This document shows, one piece after another, positions 1 through 11,634 of a stretch of DNA of 64,000 nucleotides. Numbering within the stretch: position 1 is the stretch's first letter; each line of letters starts with the position of its first letter. This stretch comes from Balanoglossus misakiensis. Its lineage: Eukaryota > Hemichordata. Under the pieces are notes generated by a model that saw only the letters and a program-made list of their open reading frames with translations, was not told the DNA's origin and ran no database searches. The stretch spans positions 10,230,001 through 10,294,000 of the forward strand of contig CM082587.2 of NCBI GenBank assembly GCA_040954595.2, given 5' to 3'. A program made the position numbers and the translations under genes.

Positions 1-1245
1 AAGCTTAATTGGTAGCAAAGATATAGCAAGTTTCTTATTTTGGGGAATTTCGCAAAATCTTCTATCCGTCGTTATGGTTACAGAATTTTAATATAAATTA
101 CAACCAAAGACGAAAATAGGCCTATTTTTCTTAAAGCTAATATTCCTTGCAACCTGATGACCAATTTACAGCCTCCTCGAGCAAACCGTTTTCCAGTAAA
201 TCAAAACTATGTATGACCGATATGCAAAAAATAGCGAAATTTTCACTTTGACCCCAAGTTTTGAAGATGAACTTGACCTCTGACCTTGTCGGTCGTGTAA
301 TAATTGGATAGTCCGTACCCTACTTTATAATACTGAATGTTTAAATTTTTTCTCTAGCTTTCTCAGAACCTGAAATATCTCATTTTAACTGTATGAGTAC
401 TCTTGCTATTCCTACCATTCATTTTGTTGTCATTAAAACAGCAGGTTTTGCATATTAAGTATATGTAAACAGCAAAACAAATTAAAATCTTTGTAAACAA
501 TACACATCTCTATCTGGAGATCAAATTATAGCATTCTAGACCCAAACAGTGTTTAGTAAACGCTCGCCGTAAAATGTCATTTTGAACAAAAATCCGTAAT
601 GTCCATTTTGTCACTTTGACCTGAAATTTGAGGATGACCTTGATCTTGAACCCCAAAGTTCAAGTTAGCAATGAAAAGATCGCACCCGACATTATAAGTT
701 TGAGTGTTTAAATTTTATCTAAAGCTTAATTGGTAGCAAAGATATAGCAGGATTCTTATTTTTGTGATTTTCGCAAAATCTGCTATCCGTCGTTATGGTA
801 ACAGAATTTTAATATAACTTAATATCAAAGACGTGAATCAGCTTATTTTTCATAAACCTAATGTTCCATGCTACCTGATGACCAATTTACAGCCTCCTCG
901 AGCAAACCGTTTTCCAGTAAATCGAAACTATGTATGATCGATGTGCAAAAAATAGCGAAATTTTTACTTTGACCCCGCGTTTTGAAGATGAACTTGACCT
1001 CTGACCTTGTCGGTCATGTAATCATTGGATAGCCCGTCCCCTACTTTATAAGACCCAATGTTTAAATTTTTTCTCTAGCTTTCTCAGATCCTGAAATATA
1101 TCATTTTTTAACTGTATGAGTACCCCTAAAATTATGCTATCGTTACCATGACAACCGCTCCTCACGGCCACACCCACCATTAATATGAGTGCAAACAACC
1201 TGATTCTGACAGCTGGATAAATAGGCTTTCCAAAAATATATGTCT
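1..1245. repeat. ~721-bp tandem repeat, two copies (second truncated)
   Basis: The segment starting at 1 restarts near 722 with the same phrases (AGCTTAATTGGTAGCAAAG, then CTATCCGTCGTTATGGT, then AGCAAACCGTTTTCCAGTAA), giving a period of about 721 bases. The second copy ends near 1130-1245. Both copies contain clusters of GACCT/TGACC half-sites. No coding potential is seen; it probably lies in an intron or upstream of the FN3-like gene. Confidence 0.85.
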
Positions 1246-1380
1246 GCAAAAATCCTCAGGGGGGGGGAGGGTTTCGGTCTCTGGCCCATGGACTATATAA
1301 CGTTAGGCTCCATACGTGAATGATCTCATTGAAATTGAAAGAATTGTGCGTTCCTGGCGGGCGTTCGTTCGTTCGTTCTT

Positions 1381-1776
1381 CATTCATTCATTCATTCATT
1401 CATTCATTCATTCATTCATTCATTCATTCATTCATTCACTCACTCACTCACTCACTCACTCACTCACTCACTCACTCACTCACTCACTCACTCACTCACT
1501 CACTCACTCACTCACTCACTCACTCACTCACTCACTCACTCACTCACTCACTCTCTCATTCATTCATTCATTCATTCATTCATTCATTCATTCATTCATT
1601 CATTCATTCATTCATTCATTCATTCATTCATTCATTCATTCATTCATTCATTCACTCACTCACTCACTCACTCACTCACTCACTCACTCACTCACTCACT
1701 CACTCACTCACTCACTCACTCACTCACTCATTCATTCATTCATTCATTCATTCATTCATTCATTCATTCATTCATT
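1381..1776. repeat. Compound tetranucleotide microsatellite (ATTC)n/(ACTC)n
   Basis: About 400 bases alternate in blocks between ATTC and ACTC repeats. The His-Ser-Phe-Ile and His-Ser-Leu-Thr open frames across it are a by-product of a repeat lacking stop codons and are not genes. Confidence 0.98.
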
Positions 1777-1837
1777 TGGTTGCCCGTTCATTTATTTTCT
1801 AGTAGTATTTATTTTAATTACCCATCCTCCTGTTTAG

Positions 1838-3400
1838 GTCTAGACCCAGGCTCTGCAGAAATTCAAGACTTCAAACAATCTGACAAAAAGAATCACACCA
1901 TGGTTAATGTGACTGGTCAAATTGGACATGGACAAAAACTGTTCTCTACAATCCGTTGTCACAATTACATAGGATTGTCAAGTGTGATCATAACCGATGG
2001 CGTTACCTTAGTAACCGATGCCCCGAATGCTGATAATTCTATCGTAGAACTAATAACATCATCAGAAACTCACTATCCAACAAGAGAAGATCACCAGTCA
2101 ATAACAAATTCAGTGAATTTTTCTTGGCGAGGATTTCAGGATATTGCCGGCCTATCGCATTACCAGGTAATTCTTGATTTTAGGGGAATTGGTTTTTACT
2201 GTGAGACCACTCAGAACCATTCATAAATAACCCTGTTCATTATTCTTTAATTTGTTTTCACTTATTCCAGTGTATGATGCACAGTAAGGAAGGTAAAGTG
2301 TTTGATTGGACCGACGTTGCGGAAGGTGGAGAAACGTTTGCCCTGGTCCATTGCTTTCACCTGAATTCCTACGAGACCAACGAAATACTTGTCAGAGCCG
2401 TCAACTACGTAGACATTTATAGCGCATGCGTTTTTGTCAATTTATCTATTGAAACGGAACCACCAATAATAACAGGTACCAATGCCATCGTAGACTGAAA
2501 GATACAGTCGTGTGCGGGCGCTCTGACACACTGTCAAAGAGTCTTCAGTAAAGGGTCGAAGGCAGTGCGCTGGAGCGCCCGCACAAGACTTAATCTTTCA
2601 GTCTAATGCCATTGTTATACATGTGATTTATGAGTAGAAATCTACAGATTTAACTCGGAAAATCATGTATATTTTGAAGTACGTATAGCCTAAATAATCC
2701 GTCGTACTTGTTTCTTGACTCTAACTGTTGGCGCGGCGATAATTGGTATTTTTATCCTATGTTTCTACTTTGACTTTGTATTCTACTCTGGAGAGATTTA
2801 TTAAAATGACCAGTCTTTCGCAACTCAACAAAGCCGATTTGGCAAATGAGATTAAAGTCCTGAATTTTCAACTATCAATTCTGATTGTACCAAAAGAGGT
2901 GTGTTGTAAAAACAGATACTGTTATTTTTTTACGTTGGACAGAGTAACACAAGAAACCACAGTTGATTTCCAAAACAAACATACTGAGAGTATAGCCCAA
3001 ATACTGGATGGGTACCACCTCCAGTTTTGATAAAGAATAAAACCACGATGTTTTGTTTTTGCAAGAATGTTTGCTCCTCTAGAAACAATGGTCACCTTTT
3101 CTTCCCTGTGTCTTGCAATGCATATAGCCTGAGCTTTCGGTCACGTGGTTGTCAGATGACACCTTGCATTTGAACTGGACTGGTGCTTTCGTCAGCAACT
3201 CAAGCCTTATCTATCAACTGACAGTTGGTACGGCCTACTCGAGCAATGACGTGCTGAAATGGCTTGAAACCATGGAAACTCGGATAATAGTGGATGATGT
3301 TGATCCGTCCAAGGAGTATCACGTGGTTATCACAGCCATTAATCAGGCCGGACTGTACAACTCTAACAACTACATTGTGTCTTATGTCGATGCATTTTAA
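1838..3400 (+). CDS. 3' end of an FN3-like repeat protein gene (three exons visible, 5' exons outside the window)
   Basis: Exon A (1838-2166) follows TTTAG and ends CAG|GTAATT; exon B (2271-2475) follows TTCCAG and ends CAG|GTACC; exon C (3156-3400) follows TGTCAG and ends with a TAA. Phases agree: A starts phase 1 and ends phase 0, B starts phase 0 and ends phase 1, C starts phase 1. The translated exons show recurring fibronectin-III-like features: a W in the B strand (NFSWRGF, LNWTGAF), a Y in the C strand (LSHYQ, LIYQL) and the VRAVNYVDIYS / VITAINQAG motifs near the last strands. Asn-X-Ser/Thr sites suggest an extracellular protein. No membrane segment follows; exon C ends in the YVDAF tail. 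The full architecture and gene name cannot be given because the 5' part is missing. Last exon inferred from splice consensus only. Confidence 0.65.
2491..2605. mobile_element. 115-bp MITE with ~33-bp terminal inverted repeats and a 9-bp near-perfect TSD
   Basis: The ends TAGACTGAAAGAT... and ...ATCTTTCAGTCTA are inverted repeats extending through GTGCGGGCGCTC. The flanks read ATGCCATCG (2482-2490) and ATGCCATTG (2606-2614), an apparent 9-bp target duplication with one mismatch. It sits 15 bases inside the intron after exon B of the FN3-like gene, immediately behind the splice donor. Confidence 0.85.
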
Positions 3401-3546
3401 CACAGACTTGAAAATTAAATTGTGAATTGTAAACAAGTCGTTTTTCTGATGTATGATAAGAGCTGGCGAATTAAAATTCTTGCACCGGTGCATTTTTTGC
3501 GCACTAAATCCCTTACTGGTAACTAGTACTGAAATGAAGACGTAAT

Positions 3547-3638
3547 TTAACCCTTTCACCACCATTGTTCAGTCCAAACCCATTGTTTTCTATGGTAAGG
3601 GTGGACCACTAAAGAGGATCTCGGGGTGATAGGGTTAA
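3547..3638. mobile_element. Short MITE with TTAACCCT-type ends
   Basis: Starts TTAACCCTTTCACC and ends GGGTGATAGGGTTAA, imperfect inverted repeats around a 60-bp core. A diverged relative of the same core (CCATTGTTTTCT context) lies at about 10258-10350, showing that it is an interspersed family. Confidence 0.6.
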
Positions 3639-3928
3639 AGTAGAGGATGTTCGCAATGGGTACTTCAAGCCAGTAGAAAAGGCACCCTCGATTTTTATTA
3701 CGATGTTTTATGTCAACTATTTTCAATGAGGCTACCAGAATCTTGCAAATCCAGTCCATATCCTCACAGTCATGACGTACACTTTCATTTGGTTGTCAGA
3801 AATTGCTCCGTGTCCTGAATAGGTCGTTCTCGTCAATAATTCAGCCATGTTGTTTGTCCGTCAAAAGTTGAGTTCCGAATGATGGTACCTGGCACCTCAC
3901 TAACCATGTGACAAATGCGCTGGTTGAC

Positions 3929-4061
3929 AATCTGATTAAAATTAGTCTTTTTATTACTTACGCGGTACGATTTTCTTTGCTGTCGCCTACTTCTTATGCT
4001 GTGTGGGGCGACAGCATAAGAAAACCACGTCGCCGTTCCCTACATCAGATTTTAATCAGAT
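3929..4061. mobile_element. MITE copy 1 of a family with AATCTGATTAAAAT ends
   Basis: Begins AATCTGATTAAAATTAG and ends CAGATTTTAATCAGATT. The interior has TTACTTACGCGGTACGAT, a GCGACAGCATAAG hairpin and CGTCGCCGTTCCCTACATC. The same element recurs at 61298-61433, so it is a dispersed non-autonomous family with hairpin structure. No clear target duplication was seen. Confidence 0.75.
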
Positions 4062-5860
4062 TGGCTGGTTAATCGAACTGTGTCATTCACCAGGTGCATT
4101 TTGTGACGTTTGTTATTGGTTGTTGAAGTTGTTTAGCATACCAAGATCACATATGTTGCGACGTGTTGAAATCCGGATAATGTACTTGTGTCGTGCGGCC
4201 CTGTGTCGTTGAATGTCTGCAATATTGTTGTGAATAAATCGCATCGAACCACATAGCATCTAAGATTATTGGGAGAGCCACGCCGTTTCTCACAGAGCTT
4301 GTCGATAATGCAACACTGAGAAAATCTCGTGGGATCCCACTGCTGATGTAAACCATCCATCGTACTCCTGCTTTGAAATGTTACCCTCAGGTCATAGATA
4401 TTGTTGTCTCAAGTGTTGTAAGCTGGGGTTCAGCAATTACTTTGTGCCAATGGCCATCAGAAATCTTAATCCCTGAATGTCTATGTTTTTATCGTCTGTG
4501 TGAATTTGTTGTGTTTCTGTGTGGTTTTACTGGCTACTTTGTAAGTTTCATTTTTACTGTTGAGCTGTAAGGGGATTTTAGGACAAAGGTGCATACAATC
4601 CGTACATTACAAACCTAAAGTCTGTCTTTAAAAGGAAGTTTCCATTAGCACATCTCAATATATTTCTAACTTTTTCTCAAAACTTCAAAGTAAGTTGAAT
4701 TTGGCTCTGTGTAAATTTCAACAGCATTTCTATACCATGGCCTTTCTGCTTTGGGTGAAATATTGAATTTTAGGTGACATGCACTGTTAAAATAAAATTA
4801 TTTTCTATTACATTACATTACCTAAATGAGGTTTATTGGTTGGCCGAAATGTGCCACGGATTCATAAGTCCCGGCCCCGGCAATCAAGGCGGTATCTCGT
4901 GATAGGGTTGTTAGGAATGCGGCACTGACACTTTTGCTAAATATTTTAATTCTTATTCGTTCTAAGAACGCGTCTATGACGTCGCCAACAATGAACTTCC
5001 CATGCTGCACAGGGCGCCCTCTATTGGCCGAATGCTTCGTGTGCGTTCGAAGGCAGGCATTGTAATTTCGCCTTTAGAAAAGGCGTTGCAATGAGAATCG
5101 TATTCATTCCGACCAAAATGATATCTGCATAATTACTATTTAGTTTTTGACATATATGGTTTATTTTAATGAGGAACAAAATAATCACTGCCAGGTATGA
5201 AAGGCTAAGAAGAAGAATCTCGATATAAAGATAACATTTTTTACAAGGGGACATTTTCTCTTATACATTGTTTCAATTTTATCTACAACGTCGTTATATT
5301 TGCAGGATACCTCAATTCACCGGGTAAAGAATTCCAGATTTGTGACGAGCGATATTTAAATCTTCTCTAACCTGTACATATATTTACTTTAGGAATAGCA
5401 AAATCCATTTTCTCTACAGCACATATATGATATTGGTGAATTCTTCTTCGGGAGATTAACATGTCAGAAAGATATTGCGGAGTATTACCTCGATGTCACA
5501 CAGTTACTTGTTAAAATTGCAAGAAAGTATTAAACAACGTAAACAATTCAGCACAAAGTAAATTATAGGACAATTCGAAAAGGACACGCGAAGCTCTCTT
5601 CTGCAGTTTAAACAGTTTCTCCAGTCTTCTCATTAGATTAACAGGTGTATGTCACGTGATATAGAGAATTGTTGAAAGGACGGCGCATAACGCCTTCTAC
5701 CAGATCAGTTCCGTTTTTATTGAGTTGTTTATATACTCAGCAAATTCCTGAATGATTACATAACTGGCTAAGTTTTAAAGAGGCCAACTGTTCTATTTAG
5801 TGTATGTACAGTACATATGCCATTGGCAGCTTATGGGTCAGACAGTGCTTGCCCATTGAT
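4062..5860. other. No gene seen
   Basis: Short open frames only (under 80 codons), none with splice sites or a recognisable motif. A+T-rich intergenic or intronic sequence. The last 150 bases (from about 5720) belong to an interspersed repeat that also occurs at 15575-15653 and 16238-16400. Confidence 0.6.
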
Positions 5861-5975
5861 CTCCTCCTATGTGTGTGTGTGTGTGTGTCTGTCTGTCTGT
5901 CTGTCTGTATATGGCCATGTACTCCGGTGTAGACTTTTTTTTGTGTATTCCCTCAATGGGACCACTGTGTCCTTG
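5720..5975. repeat. Interspersed repeat with (GT)n(CTGT)n core; intact counterpart of the site split at 15.65 kb
   Basis: The run AAATTCCTGAATGATTACAT, then TACAGTACATATGCCATTGG, a GT/CTGT microsatellite (5871-5910), and GGCCATGTACTCCGGTGTAG is repeated at 15575-15653 plus 16238-16405. There a foldback element interrupts it after TACAGTACAT, so this copy shows the empty target. Confidence 0.85.
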
Positions 5976-5989
5976 ACGCGATTTTTCAA

Positions 5990-6265
5990 TTTTACTCCTG
6001 TTCCAGCATCTGTTCTTACAGTGTGTAGATTTATCCAGTTTCTTGCAAGATCAGTATCTTCTACTGGCACCATTCAGAATTATTTGTACGCAATTCGTAG
6101 CTTGCATAGAATCCATGGCTTCACGCCATTGGCCGCTGATCAGTATGTTGTCAAATTACTTTTGAAAGGTCTTTCCCGTAGCACTTTCCAGCCAGTGATG
6201 CAGAAATTACCCATCACCCCCCAGTTGTTGCTAACAGTTTTTCGGGCTTTTAGATATGGCTGTTC
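5990..6265 (+). pseudogene. Tyrosine recombinase remnant (DIRS/Ngaro-type, core-binding region)
   Basis: A frame running through the region translates to a segment with features of the N-terminal core-binding domain of DIRS-order tyrosine recombinases: a run like RFIQFLARSVSSTGTIQNYL, then YAIRSLHRIHGFTPL, then a LLLKGLSR helix and a QKLPITPQLL motif, the last being characteristic of these retrotransposon recombinases as I remember them. The frame decays into G-run repeat after about 6290, so the catalytic R, HxxR and Y region is absent. It is not adjacent to any RT frame. I read it as a dead fragment of a recombinase-carrying retrotransposon distinct from the one at 10.7-14.9 kb. Confidence 0.6.
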
Positions 6266-6299
6266 CATTCGATGTTACTTTGTGGGCATGCCTTTTGAT

Positions 6300-7085
6300 A
6301 GGGTTTTTCTCTTGGCAAAATCCAGGGGGGGTCACTTAAATTTTGAAGTCCAAAAGGGGGGGGGGTCATCTGGTTTTTTTTAAACGTTTAGGGGGGGTCA
6401 CATACTTTTGCCACCGAATTTTTGCATTTGAGTCCACAAAATTGCAGTTTCGCGCCCTTTATTTTACAAAATTTTCTAACCCACCCCCTCATTCTCCACC
6501 ACATTTCATTTTTTGCTGGTTTGTCTAGTGTACCAGGGCAGAGTGCTTGCCACCCCAACCCCACCGATGATAATATAAAACAAAGTAAATACATAAAGGA
6601 GAATAATCTTTTAAACCATTTCGCATAACTGATAGTTTTGCGCTGCATCTTCTATATACTAGAAGTTTTATAAATGATGTCATGACGAAGATGACGCCAA
6701 ATCTTCTAACTTTGAGTGAAGTGGCAAAAAGTAAAATTGGTCCTCCCAAACATTGAGATAATTTGCTTTTGAGTTCATTAAAATGCAACTTTGAGCACCA
6801 TATTTTACAAAATTTTCTTAAGTGGCAGGGGTCACAACCTCCCACACCCACCCCTCCATTCTTTGCCACATTGCCTTTATTCGCTGGTTTGTCTAGCGTA
6901 ACAGGGCACTGAGACTTCTTGCCACCCCACCCCCGATGTTTACTTTGAGTGGAGTGGCAAAATTAAGATTTGTCCTCCCTAACATTGAGTTAATTTGCTT
7001 TTGAGTTCATTAAAATGCGACTTTGAGCACCGTATTTTACAACATTTTCTGATGTCGGAGGGGGACACCCCCTCCCACCCCTGCC
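6300..7085. repeat. Degenerate tandem/low-complexity repeat with G-runs
   Basis: Repeated modules of about 180-220 bases share GCTTTTGAGTTCATTAAAAT, TTTTACAAAATTTTCT and G8-type runs with GGGGTCAC. Diverged relatives occur at 18000-18440, 25440-25600 and 61640-62060, so it is an interspersed family. No coding capacity. Confidence 0.75.
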
Positions 7086-10000
7086 ACTTTTCTTGTTTTA
7101 CCAATTCTAGCAACTATTGTATTGACTTGTCATTTACATTTGTTCATAGTATAAATATAATTAGACCCTTTTCCTGTGACTTCTTGGATATGTTTTTCAA
7201 ACTCTGGTAGGTAGCATACAGAAATGTCGCCAGGAACGTTGCGCAGACTATTCCTGAACGAATCTAGTTTCCCCGCCATGTTTATTTACGTTGTGGAGGT
7301 CAATGTCCCACAAGCTCAAAGCTTGTGGGGCGTAGCAACAGTAACCAAGGGGGGCGTGGCTTATACCGTAGGGTGGAACTATGTTGATTGCTGGCGACCA
7401 GAATAAAAATCCTCCAACATGTATAAACCACCCACAATTTGTTCAATTTGAATAATTTCATAGTTGTGTTGAAATATTTCTACTCATTTAATCAGGAGTA
7501 TGGGCACATGCTGTTTACTGTAGTGCTCCTGGGTTACACTGCAAAGCAAAATGGAGTACGAGAGGTCATGGTGGAGGTGGTAGCATCGCACGTGTGACCA
7601 CGGTTAGACTCTCACAGGGTGCAATTTGTACGCTTTTCACATTGTGAACGACGGTGCCTATATTTCAGGTAAAATATTGATAATGCTATAGGGAACCAGT
7701 CCGAATACCATCGCCATTTTTCTTCACTTTTTTTCATTTTTCTCACTTTTTCTTTTCCTTCTGGTAGGCAAATGTCAACTTAAAATACAGGAGCGTTTTC
7801 CAAGGAAGTTTGGGAATTTGACGTTTAATAGAATCACAAAGCCCCTATGAAAACAAGAAAAGTTCATATTTGTGAATTCCCAATATTTCAGACATTCCAG
7901 ATATTCATAGATTTTGTGTTCAGTACATTACAGGGTTTGTCATTGAATCATAAGCTAACACAAACCGCAGTTACATATTTCGATAAGGTTGTGTTGTTCC
8001 AATTTCTATCTTTCCCAGGGTGTAAAGTTTATTATTGTTATTTAATTATTTTCCAGCTGCTGATGAATGTATAGCGGTCAATGGAGGAAACGGCAATTAC
8101 ATTTATGCTGTTGCCATATGCTGCCACGACTGAGAATGGATATTACTGAAATGATTCCCTCCAATACTATAAATATTATTGGAGTAAAATCAACATCCAA
8201 TACTAGTAGCTACTTTCCATGAATAGTAATGAATAAAAAGCAAATGAAACTGAATTCTGACTGTGTGTCACATGATTTTCTTCACTAATCACTATCAAAA
8301 TGCTGTTACACACATACATATACGAGCCGACTTAATCTGCTTTGCTAATCCACAAAAACAGGCGTACAAAAGAAAGGCGTACAACTGGAAGGTTTTTGCA
8401 TAAATAATTTATCTGCCGAAGACCGAAGGTATCAACCTGAAAGCCAAGAAAAGATTATGTTTAACCATAATTAATGCCTTGATTTTTTTCTGCAGTGTGA
8501 TATTTGGTACAAATCACAGGATTAACCCAGGTGTCTATTTTTTACTTTATTTCTTACTTAGTCTGGTTATGTAAACACGTTTTCAATACATGTAAATTAA
8601 TTAGTTATTTGTCATACCCGCCGTTGGTGGCGACATTGAAAAAAAAATCACAACAGACTTCTTCAGTTCACTGCACACAAAATGGTCCTGTAATAAAATT
8701 ACACTTGAAAATTTGGTATCTTTCCTCGGGAGGAAGACGAGACCATTATTGCGTCTCCCAAACAACACCCACTCACTGTTTGTAGCAAATTTTTGCTATG
8801 GTTTAGGAGGAATTCCCCCTCCCGTCACTTACACCATAATTGGCTTCTATATTTCGTATTTCTTACTGTAAATTGCACAGGTGAGAATAAAGGTTCTGGA
8901 TGTTTTATTGACATAAAACCTTCTCACAAGATAAAATATTAGTATACTCCAATACTAACTCTAGAAGTAGAAACGTACCAGTATACAATATCAACGCAAA
9001 ATATGAAACAGTACATACATGGTATATTGATTAGGTCTTCTAGTCTATGAAGGTACATTAATTACTTCCAATGAATTTATTATCAATCATTTCCAACAAA
9101 CAGACCCCAAAACCATATCCAATCCAAAAGAGCCATTTCTAAGTCTGTCGCTAAATGACAACACCCTATTGTTTTTAACACTCACTCAGTTTTGCATTTA
9201 GATCTGGGAAGACACTGTCACCCGACATGCAAGTGATGACATCACAAATTTGACTTGTGTCAATCAGGTACAGGGACACTGACTGACACAAACATTAATT
9301 ACACAACTTACATACAGATATGTGCCCATTACACAAACTGTACCAGCCAAATATCAATCTCCATGTGTTTTAATAGTTTTCATGGTCAAAGATTTTGGAA
9401 TGATTCAACATTCAGTACACTGAAATACCAGCATCACAAAATTAGAGTGATATTAATGTAGTTTCTATTTTGAACACCAATGTGGCTATTTTTGCTCCAA
9501 TAAAGAATACATTTTGCCTGATCATAATTATCATTTTTTACCCTGAGGGGGTGTGAGTACAAGACATAGCATGTATTTGTTGTAGGTCACAGATGTGATG
9601 GCTAATAAATGGATGCTTCTAACCTGAACATAAAGTGAAACATGTCAATTAAGGACACCTTCAGGACAAAATCTGTCCTTAATAGAGAGGTGTTGGTAAT
9701 ACACAGGTATTATTCTATTCAAATTGTAACTTTTGTCTTGAAATACCTGTCCTTAATTGAGATGTGTTCTGATTACAGAGTGTTTGAAAGGATAGGTTTC
9801 ATGAAATGCATGATGTTCATGCTACAACAATTCCATAGTGGAATTCAGAAATGTCAGAAAACAGTCCCCATCCCTAACCTTAACCATTGTCAGACTGAAT
9901 TGTTGGAAATGTCCAGTGGAAGTAACAAGCAGTTCAGGGGAACATGATATCAAAGTCTAAGCAAACTGTCTGCCATAATTTACTGCTCTTTTGAAAGACA

Positions 10001-10741
10001 CAAGAACAGCCCTTCAAATGAGTATGGCAGATCAAAGACAAGGGTGCAACCCTTCAACGAAACATGTCGTGTCTGTCAAAGACATTTCTCTTCTGCTCCT
10101 GCACCTGGTGTTTCCAGTATAGCTGGGCGGAACCGATGCAAGACATGTTACTTCCAGATCGTCACCGTGGAGTGACAGTGAAAATCTCCTAGAAACGAGA
10201 AAAGAAGAACATGGATATTTCATTCAGGAACTGAATATCCTTCCATGTGGTGCAGATAAACACTTTCACTACCATGGTTTTGTCCAAATCCATTGTTTTC
10301 TGTGATAATCTGGACCCTCAAAAGAGGGAAGTGGGGAAGATACGTCATCAGTTTTAAGAAACTACATTTATACCATTGACAGCATTCAACATGGGTGTTT
10401 TTTAAGCATGCCACATACAAAACGGGTGCATTCACGGAATGTATTTTTCTGTCAATTATCAAAGTCCCAAACTCCAACAAATATTATTTTCTTAAAGCCC
10501 AGATATACTTGATGCTGATCGTATGCAGTAGACAGCTGTCATTTTATACAGCACTTTTGCGGATCTTACAAAAATCTTATTTGACTCCATTTTGCAAAAA
10601 CAATGCACAATTTCTGGTTGAAATTAACAAATCTTGGTATAAAACATCCTTCAAAAGTGTGTCAGCAATTTTTTCTCCAACCTTCCAATAAGCTTTTATG
10701 ATGCTATAACATCTAACAGCAACACTTACAAGATTAAGATC
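7086..10741. other. No convincing gene
   Basis: Open frames are short and lack recognisable motifs. A short palindrome (CACAAGCT...AGCTTGTGGG) occurs around 7308-7330. A diverged copy of the 3547-type MITE lies near 10258-10350. The rest is unassigned A+T-rich sequence. Confidence 0.55.
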
Positions 10742-11112
10742 ACTTAAACCACACAAAACTCAATCAGACTTTGGTGTCAGGGAGGCTTTATTACACTACA
10801 GCATCTTAACACTAACTATAAAACTACATCTACTGCCCCCATACTAAATGTATACAACAAGCAAAAGACAAGCAAAAATACAAACATGTCATGAAAGATG
10901 ACGTTGTATAAAGTAAGCAACTACAAGGCAGAGGGATGGGAGGGTGGGTGAAAGGCAAATCGCTATGACAATGTGAAGCAGCGTGTACAAGCTGTGCCGC
11001 CTGTAAAAGTACTGAGCCAAGAGGCGGACAGTGGCCTTCCCTGATTGGCTGAAAGTTGGTCATGTGAGGGTCTCGGAGCTTGCGTGATTTAAACACCGCT
11101 CAAAGAGCTAGT
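10742..11112 (-). repeat. 371-bp terminal repeat unit, copy 1
   Basis: This unit is essentially identical, through GCTAGTACTTAAACCACAC, to 11113-11483. It spells segment B (acttaaacc... to ...ctactgcccc), a middle of about 110 bases and segment A. The 88-codon frames inside (start MFKSRKLRDPHM) are the gag leader read from segment A followed by unrelated sequence, not separate genes. Confidence 0.9.
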
Positions 11113-11483
11113 ACTTAAACCACACAAAACTCAATCAGACTTTGGTGTCAGGGAGGCTTTATTACACTACAGCATCTTAACACTAACTATAAAACTACAT
11201 CTACTGCCCCCATACTAAATGTATACAACAAGCAAAAGACAAGCAAAAATACAAACATGTCATGAAAGATGACGTTGTATAAAGTAAGCAACTACAAGGC
11301 AGAGGGATGGGAGGGTGGGTGAAAGGCAAATCGCTATGACAATGTGAAGCAGCGTGTACAAGCTGTGCCGCCTGTAAAAGTACTGAGCCAAGAGGCGGAC
11401 AGTGGCCTTCCCTGATTGGCTGAAAGTTGGTCATGTGAGGGTCTCGGAGCTTGCGTGATTTAAACACCGCTCAAAGAGCTAGT
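11113..11483 (-). repeat. 371-bp terminal repeat unit, copy 2
   Basis: Direct tandem copy of 10742-11112, with segment B repeated once more at 11484-11580 beside the RT gene. The exact period of 371 and near identity imply a recent duplication of the terminal region. Confidence 0.9.
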
Positions 11484-11634
11484 ACTTAAACCACACAAAA
11501 CTCAATCAGACTTTGGTGTCAGGGAGGCTTTATTACACTACAGCATCTTAACACTAACTATAAAACTACATCTACTGCCCCAAACTCCAAATAGATTACT
11601 AGAAAGTAGAACATCAAGTAGAAGTACAAAAATT

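Noticed and set aside
1-6. AAGCTT at the first base as a possible clone end
   Set aside because: The same AGCTTAATTGGTAGC phrase recurs at about 723 as part of the tandem repeat, so the site has a natural explanation; a clone origin cannot be judged.
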